Notes: a model not told the origin generated them from the letters alone. 64,000 nt of DNA from Labilibaculum sp. DW002 (GCF_029029525.1 NZ_JAKJSC010000008.1:1-64000), one strand, 5' to 3'. Counted from the stretch's first letter, positions 47,337-56,892 are shown. Translations and numbers: made by a program.

Positions 47337-49454
47337 TTACGATAAACTAATCGAAATTCGATCTCCCTTTTTAAAATAAGAACCAGGTCGAAGAGATTGT
47401 TTTGCAACCGATCCCATTCCTTTTACCTGCACTCGTAATCCGGCATTTTCGAGAATGTACAAGGCATCTTGCACGCCCATTCCTTTTACATTAGGAACTA
47501 CAAACTTCTTAACCGTTCTATATTTGTATTCAATAATTGAATCTTTTCGAGATGTCATTACCCAATCAGAATTAATATCCTCATTGGCGATCTCGATATC
47601 CAATTCACCAAAAACATTATCTAAATCGGCTTTAAATCCATTCAATGACACAGGTACAAGCGGCTCTATGCTTTCCTCGTCCACTTTAATAGGGTGCATT
47701 GAATAACTCATTGCATAAACCTTATCAGCAATGGTTTTAAAAACGGGTCCAGCTACCTGATTCCCATAAAATCCTTTGGTCTTGTTTGGTCGATTAACAA
47801 CCACAATACAAGAATACATCGGATCATCTGCAGGAAAATAACCAACAAAGGAAGCTTGATAAACCTTGACTTTATATCCTTTGTTTTTATCAGCAATTTG
47901 AGCAGTTCCTGTCTTTCCGGCAATCGAATAATTGGCATTTCGTAAATTTCTAGAAGTCCCTCTTAAAACAACACCTTCCAACATATTCTGAACATATTCT
48001 AAAGTTTGATTAGAACAAATTTTCGATTTCAAAACCTCATCATCGAACTCACGAATCACCTCACCATGGTAACGAAGCTCTTTTACAAAACGTGGCTTCA
48101 TCATTTTACCATCGTTGGCAATTGCATTGTAAAAGGTCAGCGTTTGTAGCGGCGTTTGCTCAACAGCATAACCAATTGACATCCATGGCAAGGATACTCC
48201 TGACCAAGTTGGATCATCAGGATATTTTATACTTGGAATGCCCTCTCCTTTTATATCTAAACCTAAAGGTTCGTTTAATCTGAATTCGTATAACCGATTG
48301 ATAAATGATCTTGGCTTATTTTTATAATGCTCGTTCACCAATTTTGAAATTCCAACATTTGATGATTTTTCAAAAGCTTCTTGCACAGTTATCTTCCCAT
48401 ACCCCCCATAATGAGAATCACGCATTTTTTCTTTGTAGAAACTATAAACGCCATTTCCTGTATCAACAGAATCCATTGGACCAACATAGCCATCCTCCAA
48501 CAATGCCATTACCGATGCTAACTTAAATGTAGAACCTGGTTCGGTTGCTTCTCCAATTGCATAATTGTAATTTTCCTTATAAGATTGACTTTTTTCGTCG
48601 AAACCTAAATTGGCAATTGCCTTGATAGCTCCAGTTTTCACTTCCATTAAAACTACCGAACCATGACGAGCGTTGTATTTAATTAGCTGTTGCTCCAATG
48701 CCGATTGCGCAACATCCTGATAATTCACATCGATAGTCGTAATTAGATCGTTACCATCTTTTGGTTCTACCATATTAACAGGCAACCATCTGCCAGACAG
48801 TTTTTGAATGATGCTAATTCCATCAACACCCTTTAATTCACTCTCAAAAGCTCCCTCAATACCAACTTTACCAATTTTTTGCTTTTGTTCTCCCTCTAAC
48901 AAATAACCTATTGTTCTGTTTGCCAGATTTAGATGCGGTTGAATTCTTCGATTCTCTTGCTCACAAATTAAGCCACCCTTATTTTTCCCTAATCTAAAAA
49001 GGGGAAAGTTTTTGATTTTCTTTAATCCGTTGTAATTGATTTTTCTTCTATTAATTAAGAAATAGCGATTTTTCTTGGTGCGATATTTCGCCTTCCAAAG
49101 CATATTTCTATAATCTCTGGCTGATTTATCATTGAAGAATCGAGACAAACATAAAGCTAAAGAATCAACATCAGCACGAAAAACTGAATCTGTTAATCCG
49201 TGGGCTCTAAAATCCATACGGATCTGATAATAAGGCAATGAACTTGCCAGAAGGCGGCCATCTGCAGCGCAAATATCACCACGATTGGCATGTACGATCA
49301 CATCTCGTTGCGAAAGAGTCTGAGCTTTACTTCTCCACTTATCTCCTTCGAACAATTGCAAGGCTACAACTCTACCTACAATAAGTATTGCAAAAATCAA
49401 CACCAAAGTATAGATAGCCCCAACTCGCCACATGATGTCGTTTTTTATTTGCAC
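47337..49454 (-). CDS. ftsI: Septal penicillin-binding protein (class B, FtsI-like, with PASTA)
   Basis: Transpeptidase partner of FtsW. 705 residues: an N-terminal membrane helix (about 13-30), a dimerisation domain with NRGDICAADGRLLA (about 57), and the transpeptidase domain with the active Ser in EPGSTFKLAS (about 308), KSSNVG (about 363) and KTGTAQ (about 513). A single C-terminal PASTA domain follows (about 645-705). A PASTA-bearing FtsI is the rule in Bacteroidota. The gene sits between ftsL and murE as expected. Confidence 0.93.
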   Translation of the reverse strand: MQIKNDIMWRVGAIYTLVLIFAILIVGRVVALQLFEGDKWRSKAQTLSQRDVIVHANRGDICAADGRLLASSLPYYQIRMDFRAHGLTDSVFRADVDSLALCLSRFFNDKSARDYRNMLWKAKYRTKKNRYFLINRRKINYNGLKKIKNFPLFRLGKNKGGLICEQENRRIQPHLNLANRTIGYLLEGEQKQKIGKVGIEGAFESELKGVDGISIIQKLSGRWLPVNMVEPKDGNDLITTIDVNYQDVAQSALEQQLIKYNARHGSVVLMEVKTGAIKAIANLGFDEKSQSYKENYNYAIGEATEPGSTFKLASVMALLEDGYVGPMDSVDTGNGVYSFYKEKMRDSHYGGYGKITVQEAFEKSSNVGISKLVNEHYKNKPRSFINRLYEFRLNEPLGLDIKGEGIPSIKYPDDPTWSGVSLPWMSIGYAVEQTPLQTLTFYNAIANDGKMMKPRFVKELRYHGEVIREFDDEVLKSKICSNQTLEYVQNMLEGVVLRGTSRNLRNANYSIAGKTGTAQIADKNKGYKVKVYQASFVGYFPADDPMYSCIVVVNRPNKTKGFYGNQVAGPVFKTIADKVYAMSYSMHPIKVDEESIEPLVPVSLNGFKADLDNVFGELDIEIANEDINSDWVMTSRKDSIIEYKYRTVKKFVVPNVKGMGVQDALYILENAGLRVQVKGMGSVAKQSLRPGSYFKKGDRISISLS

Positions 49455-49501
49455 AGTTTACTCTTCTAAATAGATTTTTACCGGAGGTTCAGTTGATTCG
49501 A

Positions 49502-49837
49502 TTAAATCAAGCCCTCTCTTTTTACTCTTTTTACAACTTCTGATTGTTTGCTCATATACATCAAATCTGATGCAGTTGTTATTGATTCAAAACGAAGCTC
49601 TTTTAATTCTTTTTCCAGACTAATCATTTCTCGATAAACGCGCTCTGAGTGATATCGATTACTGATATAAAAAATACCTAAAGCCACTAAAAAAAGGATA
49701 AAAGGCAATTGCTGTACAACTGCCGTTTTCGATAAAATACTTCCATCAATAAAATCCTTGATCGAACCTGAAGGTGTCTCTTTCAGTTCCTCGCTAGGCT
49801 TGATAAAATCATTGTATTTTTTACGAAATTTAAACAT
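49502..49837 (-). CDS. ftsL: FtsL-like divisome protein
   Basis: 111 residues: a cytoplasmic N-terminal part of about 40, one membrane helix (about 43-61, QLPFILFLVALGIFYISN) and a short coiled-coil-like stretch (SERVYREMISLEKELKELRFE). The primary sequence is poorly conserved in this family. Identification rests on topology and position between rsmH and ftsI. Confidence 0.8.
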   Translation of the reverse strand: MFKFRKKYNDFIKPSEELKETPSGSIKDFIDGSILSKTAVVQQLPFILFLVALGIFYISNRYHSERVYREMISLEKELKELRFESITTASDLMYMSKQSEVVKRVKREGLI

Positions 49838-49846
49838 CCTACATTT

Positions 49847-50746
49847 CTATTTAGGTTGAGCAATTCTCATTTTTGCACTACGTGCTCTACCGTTTAATTC
49901 AATTTCCTTTTCGCTCGGAAGAATTACTTTTCTGTTTACCGCCATCAATGGCGTTTGTACATTTCCGAAGAAATCCTTCTCTGCAGAACCATCAAACTTC
50001 CCATCTCGTATAAAATTCTTAACCAATCGATCTTCCAAAGAATGATAGGTTATTACAACAAGACGGCCTTCAGGCTTTAACATATCAGCACACTGCATTA
50101 ACATCTCTTTCAACACATCCATTTCTTGATTAACCTCAATACGAATGGCCTGAAAAACTTGAGCTAAATATTTATGCTCCTTAAATTTTGGCGTGCAAGG
50201 TGCAATTACCTCTTTAAAATCTTGAATTGTTGTAAAAGGTGTTTCTTTTCTTCGATTATCAATCAATCGAACCAACTTACCAGGATTTTTCACTTCCCCA
50301 TAGTATTTAAAAATTCGAAACAGATCTTCAACACTGTAATCATTTAACAAATCAGCCGCAGTAAAATCTGAGGTTTGATTCATTCTCATATCCAAGTCAC
50401 CATCAAATCGGAATGAAAACCCACGTTCTGCAACATCAAATTCGTGAGATGACACACCAAGGTCGGCAAGAATACCATCCACTTTTTCGTAGCCAATATA
50501 TTTTAGAAAATTTTTGAAATATCTAAAATTGTGACGAATAAAAATAAAACGTTCATCATCAATTATATTTCTCTCTGCATCCACATCTTGGTCGAAACCA
50601 ATAAGTTTGCCTGTTGTAAGATGTTTAATAATTTCTCTTGAATGACCACCGCCACCAAAAGTTAAATCGACATATATCCCATCTGGTTTGATGTCTAAAG
50701 CTTCAATGCTCTCTCCTAGTAAAACTGGTATGTGATATTCACTCAT
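49847..50746 (-). CDS. rsmH: 16S rRNA (cytosine-1402-N4)-methyltransferase
   Basis: SAM-dependent methyltransferase modifying C1402 in the ribosomal P site. I choose the ATG at 50746 (MSEYHIPVLLGESIEAL), since family members begin at this motif. An upstream ATG at 50770 adds eight unconserved residues. The protein is 299 residues, with YVDLTFGGGGHSREI (SAM motif, about 26), GILADLGVSSHEFD (about 101) and VVITYHSLEDRLVK (about 235) all present. It is second in the dcw cluster, after mraZ. Confidence 0.93.
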   Translation of the reverse strand: MSEYHIPVLLGESIEALDIKPDGIYVDLTFGGGGHSREIIKHLTTGKLIGFDQDVDAERNIIDDERFIFIRHNFRYFKNFLKYIGYEKVDGILADLGVSSHEFDVAERGFSFRFDGDLDMRMNQTSDFTAADLLNDYSVEDLFRIFKYYGEVKNPGKLVRLIDNRRKETPFTTIQDFKEVIAPCTPKFKEHKYLAQVFQAIRIEVNQEMDVLKEMLMQCADMLKPEGRLVVITYHSLEDRLVKNFIRDGKFDGSAEKDFFGNVQTPLMAVNRKVILPSEKEIELNGRARSAKMRIAQPK

Positions 50747-50803
50747 TTTTTTGTCTTTTAATTGAAGCACAAAGAAACAACTCTAAATGCTCATTTTCAA
50801 CGA

Positions 50804-51265
50804 TTACTCATCATTTGCATCACCACCCAGAATCTCATCAGCTAAATCGCTAAACCCATCCTGTCCTAATGCTGATTGTTCGTAAGTTTCTGTATCCCAT
50901 ATTTCAATTTTACCATCTTGCCCAGCTAATGTGACCTCTTTGGTAAAACCTGCAAACTCAAAAAACTTCTTAGGTATTAAAATTCGCCCATTGGCATCAA
51001 TTGGAACTTCGGCGGTGCCACGAAAAAACTCACGTAAAAAGCCCGCATGTTTTTTATTAAATGGATTCACCTTAGCTCTTACCAACTCTGTTTGCTTCTC
51101 CCATTCTGTAATCGAATACAAGTCCAAACATTTTTCATAGAGATTTTTTCGCAAGACACAACGACTCTCAGAATCTCCATTTAAGAGTTTCCGAAAAGGC
51201 GAAGGCAATAAAACACGGCCTTTAGCATCTAATCGACAAGGATAATCACCTATAAATGTTACCAT
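50804..51265 (-). CDS. mraZ: Transcriptional regulator MraZ
   Basis: DNA-binding protein with two swapped-hairpin AbrB-like repeats, known in E. coli to repress its own dcw operon. 153 residues. DAKGRVLLPSPFRKLL (about 13-28) and DANGRILIPKKFFEFAG (about 94-110) are the two repeats. It heads the cluster, and three direct repeats at 10-bp spacing, of the kind MraZ binds, lie just upstream (51303-51332). Confidence 0.93.
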   Translation of the reverse strand: MVTFIGDYPCRLDAKGRVLLPSPFRKLLNGDSESRCVLRKNLYEKCLDLYSITEWEKQTELVRAKVNPFNKKHAGFLREFFRGTAEVPIDANGRILIPKKFFEFAGFTKEVTLAGQDGKIEIWDTETYEQSALGQDGFSDLADEILGGDANDE

Positions 51266-51287
51266 TGGGAAAATTAATTTACAATTG

Positions 51288-51318
51288 TAAAATTAGAGAA
51301 AAATTTACCCACTTTCAA
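51288..51318 (-). promoter_or_regulatory. Candidate mraZ promoter
   Basis: On the minus strand TTG (51318-51316) and TAATTTTA (51295-51288) are separated by 20 nt, a fair match to the phylum consensus. The -33 part lies inside the middle MraZ box. Confidence 0.45.
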
Positions 51319-51332
51319 CCACATCGCCCCAC
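51303..51332 (-). promoter_or_regulatory. MraZ boxes, three direct repeats
   Basis: On the minus strand three units with exact 10-bp period, GTGGGGCGAT, GTGGTTGAAA and GTGGGTAAAT, each beginning GTGG. MraZ is known to bind GTGGG/TGGGN direct repeats spaced in this way. The middle box overlaps the likely -33 element, so binding should repress. Confidence 0.75.
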
Positions 51333-51472
51333 TTTTATTGTTTTGTTAATAACTTTTATATCACTCCTCAAGTAATTATCCCTCAATTAATTTGATATTG
51401 CTTTAGAAATAGAAAAAACAATGACATAAAATTGCGATATTTGCCATCTGAATAAACGACTTCTTTATATTT

Positions 51473-52309
51473 ATGGAAAAAGAAAACACAAGCGAAAGCT
51501 ATCCAAAAATCGATATCGAAAAAGTTATTGCAAGTAAAAGTGAAAAACTAGCCAAAGTATTACCAGGTTTTATTGTTCGCTATTTAAAAAAGATCCTTCA
51601 TCAAGATGAGCTAAATGATTTCCTATCAAGAAATCACCAAAAGCAAGGCATTGATTTTGCTGATAGTGTTCTCGAAGAACTTGACATTACCTTTGAAGTA
51701 AAAGGATTTGAGAACATTAAAACTGATGGTAGATATATTTTTGCCTGTAATCATCCACTGGGTGGACCAGATGGTCTTATCCTTATTAGTCTTTTTGGCA
51801 AACACTTTAAAACCATCCGCTTTTTGGTTAATGATATTCTTATGAATATTAAAAATATGGGCAAGGTCTTTGTTCCTATCAACAAACATGGTGGTCAGGC
51901 CAAAGAAGCAGCAAAAATTATTGAAGCAGCATACAGTTCTGATTCTACAATTCTGACTTTCCCTGCCGGACTTGTTTCCAGAAAACAACAAGGTGTAATC
52001 AAAGATCTTGAATGGAAAAAGAGCTTTATTGTAAAAGCTAAGAAACACGAGCGTGATATTGTGCCTCTTCATATTGACGGAAGAAATTCTAACTTTTTTT
52101 ACAGACTAGCTAATCTTCGGAAATTTCTAGGCTTAAAATCTAATTTGGAAATGTTATATTTGCCAAACGAACTTTTTAAGCAAAGAGGAAAGAAGTTTAC
52201 TGTTCGAATTGGCAAACCGATTTCTTACCAAACCTTTGACAGCAGTTTATCGTATGATAAGTGGGCTGAAAAAATGAAAAGAGCAACCTACAATTTAGCG
52301 GACCAATAA
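51473..52309 (+). CDS. Lipid O-acyltransferase (PlsC family, GlsA-like)
   Basis: 278 residues of the PlsC fold. The catalytic box is NHPLGGPDG (H-x4-D, about 91-99), followed by FVPINKHGG (about 139) and TFPAGLVSRKQQG (about 162, the substrate-binding block). The next plus-strand gene is a GNAT-type N-acyltransferase. In Bacteroides a pair of this kind (GlsB and GlsA) makes glycine lipids, where GlsA adds the second acyl chain. That is the likeliest role; ornithine or serine lipids are possible. The spacer to the next gene is about 150 bp. Confidence 0.75.
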   Translation: MEKENTSESYPKIDIEKVIASKSEKLAKVLPGFIVRYLKKILHQDELNDFLSRNHQKQGIDFADSVLEELDITFEVKGFENIKTDGRYIFACNHPLGGPDGLILISLFGKHFKTIRFLVNDILMNIKNMGKVFVPINKHGGQAKEAAKIIEAAYSSDSTILTFPAGLVSRKQQGVIKDLEWKKSFIVKAKKHERDIVPLHIDGRNSNFFYRLANLRKFLGLKSNLEMLYLPNELFKQRGKKFTVRIGKPISYQTFDSSLSYDKWAEKMKRATYNLADQ

Positions 52310-52458
52310 TTTCAATTAAATAAGATTAAAACTATTTAATCAAATAATGTTACTATACATTTCATTATTGACCATAAAGTAGGTATTTTCGAAATCCATT
52401 TTAATTAAAGAGAAAACCAAGTAATAATATTCCTTAATTTAAGGAAACAATACACCAC

Positions 52459-53442
52459 GTGATGAAAGAAATTATTCCCCCTGTAGCGCGAGAGGAACTT
52501 GAAAAGGAGTTGACTGAAGAAAGATTTGTACGCAAGACCAACAAGGGCTCGAATGAAATCTATAGTTTCACACATCACGACTCTCCAAACTTGATGAGAG
52601 AAGTTGGTCGTTTACGCGAAATTACTTTCCGTAAAGCTGGTGGTGGAACTGGAAAAGACATAGATATTGATCATTATGATTTAGATGAGAAGCCATATCA
52701 TCAGCTTATTGTTTGGGATCCAAGTGCAAAAGAAATTTTAGGTGGTTATCGCTATATTATCTGCAAAGATGCTCCCATTGATGAAAATGGGAAAACTTAC
52801 CTAGCAACTTCCAGGTTGTTTAATTTTTCTGACGAATTCAAGAAGGATTACATGCCTCACACCATTGAATTAGGAAGATCTTTTGTTCAGCCGGAATATC
52901 AATCAATTTTAAAAGGACGAAAGAGTCTTTATGCATTAGACAATTTATGGGATGGGCTTGGTGCTCTAATTGTGGAGTATCCTGAGGTCAAATATTTCTT
53001 TGGGAAAGTGACCATGTATCCTCATTTTAACACCGAGGCTAGAAATCATATTTTGTATTTCATGAATCGCATGTTCAACGATCCTGATAAACTGGCTACG
53101 CCAACAACGCCTCTTGTAACTAACATGGATACTGAGACGCTAGCAAAAGATTTTTGTTACGATACATTTGAAGAGAACTATAAAGTTTTATCGCAAAATG
53201 TTCGCAAAAATGGAGCTAATATCCCACCATTAATCAATGCTTACATGGGCTTATCTCCAACGATGAGAAGCTTTGGAACAGCTGTAAATTCGCATTTTGG
53301 TGATGTTGAAGAAACAGGTATCATGATTACTATTGAGGATGTTTACGATCAGAAAATTGACAGACACACCTCTTCTTATCTTTCATTCTTAAAGATCAAA
53401 TTTCCAAAGGCTCCTAAATTAAATATTTTCAAAAAGAAATAA
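52459..53442 (+). CDS. Amino-acid N-acyltransferase (OlsB/GlsB-like)
   Basis: 327 residues. Hemolysin-like GNAT fold of the OlsB type, with REITFRKAGGGTG (about 54), ILGGYRYIICKDA (about 92-104), TIELGRSFVQPEYQ (about 136) and the long C-terminal part seen in Bacteroidota GlsB. It is expected to attach a 3-hydroxy fatty acid from acyl-ACP to the amine of glycine (or ornithine or serine), the first step of an aminolipid. GTG 52459 and ATG 52462 are equally possible starts. The O-acyltransferase lies just upstream. Confidence 0.78.
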   Translation: MMKEIIPPVAREELEKELTEERFVRKTNKGSNEIYSFTHHDSPNLMREVGRLREITFRKAGGGTGKDIDIDHYDLDEKPYHQLIVWDPSAKEILGGYRYIICKDAPIDENGKTYLATSRLFNFSDEFKKDYMPHTIELGRSFVQPEYQSILKGRKSLYALDNLWDGLGALIVEYPEVKYFFGKVTMYPHFNTEARNHILYFMNRMFNDPDKLATPTTPLVTNMDTETLAKDFCYDTFEENYKVLSQNVRKNGANIPPLINAYMGLSPTMRSFGTAVNSHFGDVEETGIMITIEDVYDQKIDRHTSSYLSFLKIKFPKAPKLNIFKKK

Positions 53443-53446
53443 TAGC

Positions 53447-53474
53447 AAAAAGCATTCCTAACAGAATGCTTTTT
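53447..53474 (+). terminator. Terminator after the acyltransferase
   Basis: AAAAGCATTC and GAATGCTTTT form a 10-bp stem around CTAACA, followed by a T-run. Confidence 0.75.
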
Positions 53475-53490
53475 TATTCCCTATCCAATA

Positions 53491-53520
53491 AAAAACCCCG
53501 CTTTGAAAAAGCGGGGTTTT
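53491..53520. terminator. Bidirectional terminator, acyltransferase/purF
   Basis: AAAAACCCCGCTTT and AAAGCGGGGTTTT form a GC-rich stem around GAA, with A and T runs on the outside, 21 bp from the purF stop. Confidence 0.92.
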
Positions 53521-53540
53521 ATTTTTATAGCAAACTATAA

Positions 53541-55442
53541 CTAGTAAGCTCTTTTTGTATTTCCTTCAACATAGTTGATAAATGATGTATTTACAACCTT
53601 GTTTCCTCCCGGAGTTGGGTAGTCACCTGTGAAATACCAGTCACCATTATTTTCAGGACAAGCAGCGTGTAAGTTTTCTATTGATTGGAAAACAATCTTC
53701 ACTTCTGCATTCATGTTTTCCGGAGTTAACTGTTCAGAAATTTTATCCGATATTTCTTCCGGAGTAAATGGCTTATAGATTTCAGTTACATAATTCATAA
53801 CTTCTTCTTTAGGCAAGTTTTCCTGAGCTTTACATTTCTGGTAAACATCATCAATTACGTTCTCCATATTTCTTTCCTTAAGCAAAGCAATTGCTGCATT
53901 AAAGGCACAGAAATCGCCCATTCTTGTCATATCAATACCATAACAGTCTGGGTAACGAATTTGAGGTGCCGATGAAACAACAACAATCTTCTTTGGATGA
54001 AGTCTATCGAGAATTCTTAGGATACTTTTCTTAAGCGTTGTTCCCCGAACGATTGAATCGTCAATAATCACTAGATTATCAACATCGTTACGAACAATAC
54101 CATAAGTTACATCATAAACGTGACCAACTAAATCGTCACGACCTTCGTCTCCAGAAATAAATGTTCTTAGCTTAACATCTTTAACAGCTATTTTCTCAAC
54201 ACGAGGTTCTACCGAAATAATCTCCTGTAATTTTTCTTCAGTCCATTCGCCGTTTAGATCATGAATCTTACGTTTCTTGTCCTCTTGCAAGTGATTTCGA
54301 ACACCTTCCATCATTCCGTAAAAAGCAGTCTCGGCTGTGTTAGGAATGAATGAAAAAACAGAGTTCGCAATATCATTATCGATACTATCAAGAATGGCAG
54401 GTGTTAAAAGCTCACCCAATTTCTTTCTTTCAAGATAGATATCCTTATCAGATCCACGAGAGAAATAAATACGCTCAAATGAACAAGATCTGCGTTTTTG
54501 TGGCACACGTACAGGTACTTCAGCAACATCACCATTCTTTCTAATGATTACGCCATTTCCTGGCTCAATTTCTTTAATCGTATCAGCTTTTACATTCAAG
54601 GCTGTTTGAATAACCGGACGCTCTGAAGCAACCACGACAATCTCATCATCCTGATAATAATAGGCTGGACGTATACCCCATGGGTCACGCATTACAAAAG
54701 AATCACCATGCCCAAACATACCAGCAATAGCATAACCACCATCCCAATCACGAGAAGCGCTTGCCAATACTTTCTGAACGTCAAGATTATTCTCAATTAA
54801 TGGAGAAATTTCCTGAGAAGTAAAACCTTCATTTTTATATTGTCTGAATTTAAGTTGATTCTCCTCATCAAGATAATGACCAACCTTTTCAAGAATAGTT
54901 ACTGTATCAGTATAATCTGTTGGACTCTGACCTAAGGAAACCAATAGATCAAATAATTCATCAACATTGGTTAGGTTAAAGTTACCTGCCAATACCAAGT
55001 TACGAGAACGCCAGTTGTTTTCACGCTTAACAGGGTGAACAAAATCGATACTGTTACGACCAAATGTTCCGTATCTTAAATGCCCCAAATACAATTCCCC
55101 CGCGAATGGCAAATTAGCTTTCGCCCAAGCCGGATCATTAAACTTATCTGGATCACTAGCTTCAGCTGCTGCAAGATCTTTATAAACTCCATCGAAAACA
55201 TCCTTTATTGGCTGATTCCCATTAGAACGATGACGATGAATATACTTTGTTCCTGGTTGCTGATCGATTTTTATACTAGCGGCTCCTGCTCCTTCTTGTC
55301 CTCTGTTGTGTTGCTTCTCCATCAAAAGACAAAGCTTCTGAATTCCATATTGCCAAGTCCCATACTTTTCCTGATAATACTCAAGAGGTTTACGCAAACG
55401 GACTAAAGCTATTCCGCACTCGTGTTTAAGTTGATCACTCAT
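53541..55442 (-). CDS. purF: Amidophosphoribosyltransferase (long form)
   Basis: Makes phosphoribosylamine from PRPP and glutamine, the first committed purine step. 633 residues, some 130-150 longer than the usual bacterial enzyme. The catalytic Cys is residue 9 in KHECGIAL, implying removal of a short propeptide. QHNRGQEGAGAASI (about 46-59) and HLRYGTFG (about 122) belong to the glutaminase. The PRPP motif is LVIIDDSIVRGTTLKKS (about 455-471). The extra length lies partly between the domains and at the C-terminus. A similar long form is widespread in Bacteroidota, in my recollection. Confidence 0.85.
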   Translation of the reverse strand: MSDQLKHECGIALVRLRKPLEYYQEKYGTWQYGIQKLCLLMEKQHNRGQEGAGAASIKIDQQPGTKYIHRHRSNGNQPIKDVFDGVYKDLAAAEASDPDKFNDPAWAKANLPFAGELYLGHLRYGTFGRNSIDFVHPVKRENNWRSRNLVLAGNFNLTNVDELFDLLVSLGQSPTDYTDTVTILEKVGHYLDEENQLKFRQYKNEGFTSQEISPLIENNLDVQKVLASASRDWDGGYAIAGMFGHGDSFVMRDPWGIRPAYYYQDDEIVVVASERPVIQTALNVKADTIKEIEPGNGVIIRKNGDVAEVPVRVPQKRRSCSFERIYFSRGSDKDIYLERKKLGELLTPAILDSIDNDIANSVFSFIPNTAETAFYGMMEGVRNHLQEDKKRKIHDLNGEWTEEKLQEIISVEPRVEKIAVKDVKLRTFISGDEGRDDLVGHVYDVTYGIVRNDVDNLVIIDDSIVRGTTLKKSILRILDRLHPKKIVVVSSAPQIRYPDCYGIDMTRMGDFCAFNAAIALLKERNMENVIDDVYQKCKAQENLPKEEVMNYVTEIYKPFTPEEISDKISEQLTPENMNAEVKIVFQSIENLHAACPENNGDWYFTGDYPTPGGNKVVNTSFINYVEGNTKRAY

Positions 55443-55478
55443 TTCGATTTATTATAATGGTTATTTAGATTGTATTTG

Positions 55479-55973
55479 TTATTCTGTCACTTCTTCCAAA
55501 ATCACTTCTTCCACTTCCTGTTGTATAGGAATTAGATCAGTAAACAATATTCTTGTTTTTACTGGATAGCAATTTGGAAAATATTCTAAGCAAGCTTTAT
55601 ACAGCTCGATTGATTCAATTTTACTTCTAAAATTACCAACACGCACTCGAAAATCTGGAGCTTTGTAAACTACATACGCTCTTTCCTCAGGAAACAATTC
55701 ATTAAATTCGTGTTTCACCTTAAAAGCACGTTCTCTATCGGTACTTCTTCCAGAAAAAATTTGCACACGATACCCTGTAAAACCAGGATTTTTAGCACTA
55801 ATCATTTGATCTGTTTCCAACAGTTGATCCACCCTTGCGTCCTGAATAATATTTACTATCCCTAAGGTATCTGCACTTGCCATTTCAGTTTCCTGAACCG
55901 CACCATATTGAGCTCTTGCGGAAAAGCCCAAAACAATTAAAAAAGAAAGAAATATAATTTTCTTGTACTGCAT
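55479..55973 (-). CDS. SPOR domain protein
   Basis: 164 residues. Signal peptide of about 21 residues (MQYKKIIFLSFLIVLGFSARAQ). The C-terminal SPOR domain (about 65-145) shows GYRVQIFSGRSTDRERAF and FRVRVGNFRSKIESIELY. SPOR domains bind denuded glycan strands at division sites. It lies 36 bp upstream of purF on the same strand, probably in one transcript, though the functional link is not obvious. Confidence 0.82.
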   Translation of the reverse strand: MQYKKIIFLSFLIVLGFSARAQYGAVQETEMASADTLGIVNIIQDARVDQLLETDQMISAKNPGFTGYRVQIFSGRSTDRERAFKVKHEFNELFPEERAYVVYKAPDFRVRVGNFRSKIESIELYKACLEYFPNCYPVKTRILFTDLIPIQQEVEEVILEEVTE

Positions 55974-56058
55974 TTTACTCTTTTTATCAAAATCTAATAA
56001 AAAAGATTACCAGCCGAACAACGGCTAAATAATCTAAGTCTAATCTAAAAACCGAATT

Positions 56059-56892
56059 TTAATCGTTAGGAACAGATAAAATTGGAATTTCCGATCGATT
56101 CACCATTTGTTGAGCATAGGATCCAAAGAACATATTAAACGAGCTTTCTGCTTGCTCTGTCATTATTGTTATTAGGTCAGCCTCCACTTCACGAGCATAA
56201 TCAAGAGAGGAGAATGTATTATTATCTCCCTGACGAAGGCTCGACACAAATTCGACATTCGCCTCTTTAAAATAACCTTCGGCTTGTCTCATGTAATGCT
56301 CAATTTTCCCAACAATTTGCGAGTTTGTTGTTTCATGAACCCCTAAAATATGAACTTTTGCATTGCAACTAGAAGCTATATCAGTAACAAAAGGGATCTT
56401 CTTTCTTGTTTCAGTACTCGCATCGATAGGCATAACAATTGTTTTCAACTGCCCTTTTGTAAATTCATTTTGAACCGTTATAACTGGACAATCAGCATTT
56501 CGAACAACCTTAAAAGCGTTACTTCCAATAAAAAACTCTTCAAAACCAGAAGCTCCATATGCTCCCATTAGAATCATATAGGCATCTCCGTATTTAGCCT
56601 GATTTACGATTTCTCGATAAACACTTCCGGTTCTTATCTTAAAATCAAAAACTCCATTCTTGACACAATAGCCAGCAGAATGAAGTTCTATCAATTTTTC
56701 TAAATATTCTTGCACCGTATGAATGATCTCATTTTTCATTTCTTCAAAATGAAATGGAATTTCAAACTTTTCGGATTTTTGCACATGAATTATCCTAAGA
56801 TGGCAATCCAATTTATTCGCCAAATAAATGGCAAACCTCAAAGCTTTGAGTGAATCTCCTGAAAAATCGATTGGAACTAAAATACGCTTCAT
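56059..56892 (-). CDS. Tandem universal stress protein
   Basis: 277 residues made of two UspA domains (about 1-145 and 150-277). The first begins KRILVPIDFSGDSLKALRFA, with GAYGASGFEEFFIGSNAF (about 115) as the nucleotide-binding-type G-x2-G-x9-G-S region. The second begins KTIVMPIDAS and ends near FGSYAQQMVNRSEIPILS, with weaker glycine motif. Role in stress survival is inferred from the family. No neighbour suggests a specific signal. It is divergent from miaB. Confidence 0.85.
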   Translation of the reverse strand: MKRILVPIDFSGDSLKALRFAIYLANKLDCHLRIIHVQKSEKFEIPFHFEEMKNEIIHTVQEYLEKLIELHSAGYCVKNGVFDFKIRTGSVYREIVNQAKYGDAYMILMGAYGASGFEEFFIGSNAFKVVRNADCPVITVQNEFTKGQLKTIVMPIDASTETRKKIPFVTDIASSCNAKVHILGVHETTNSQIVGKIEHYMRQAEGYFKEANVEFVSSLRQGDNNTFSSLDYAREVEADLITIMTEQAESSFNMFFGSYAQQMVNRSEIPILSVPND

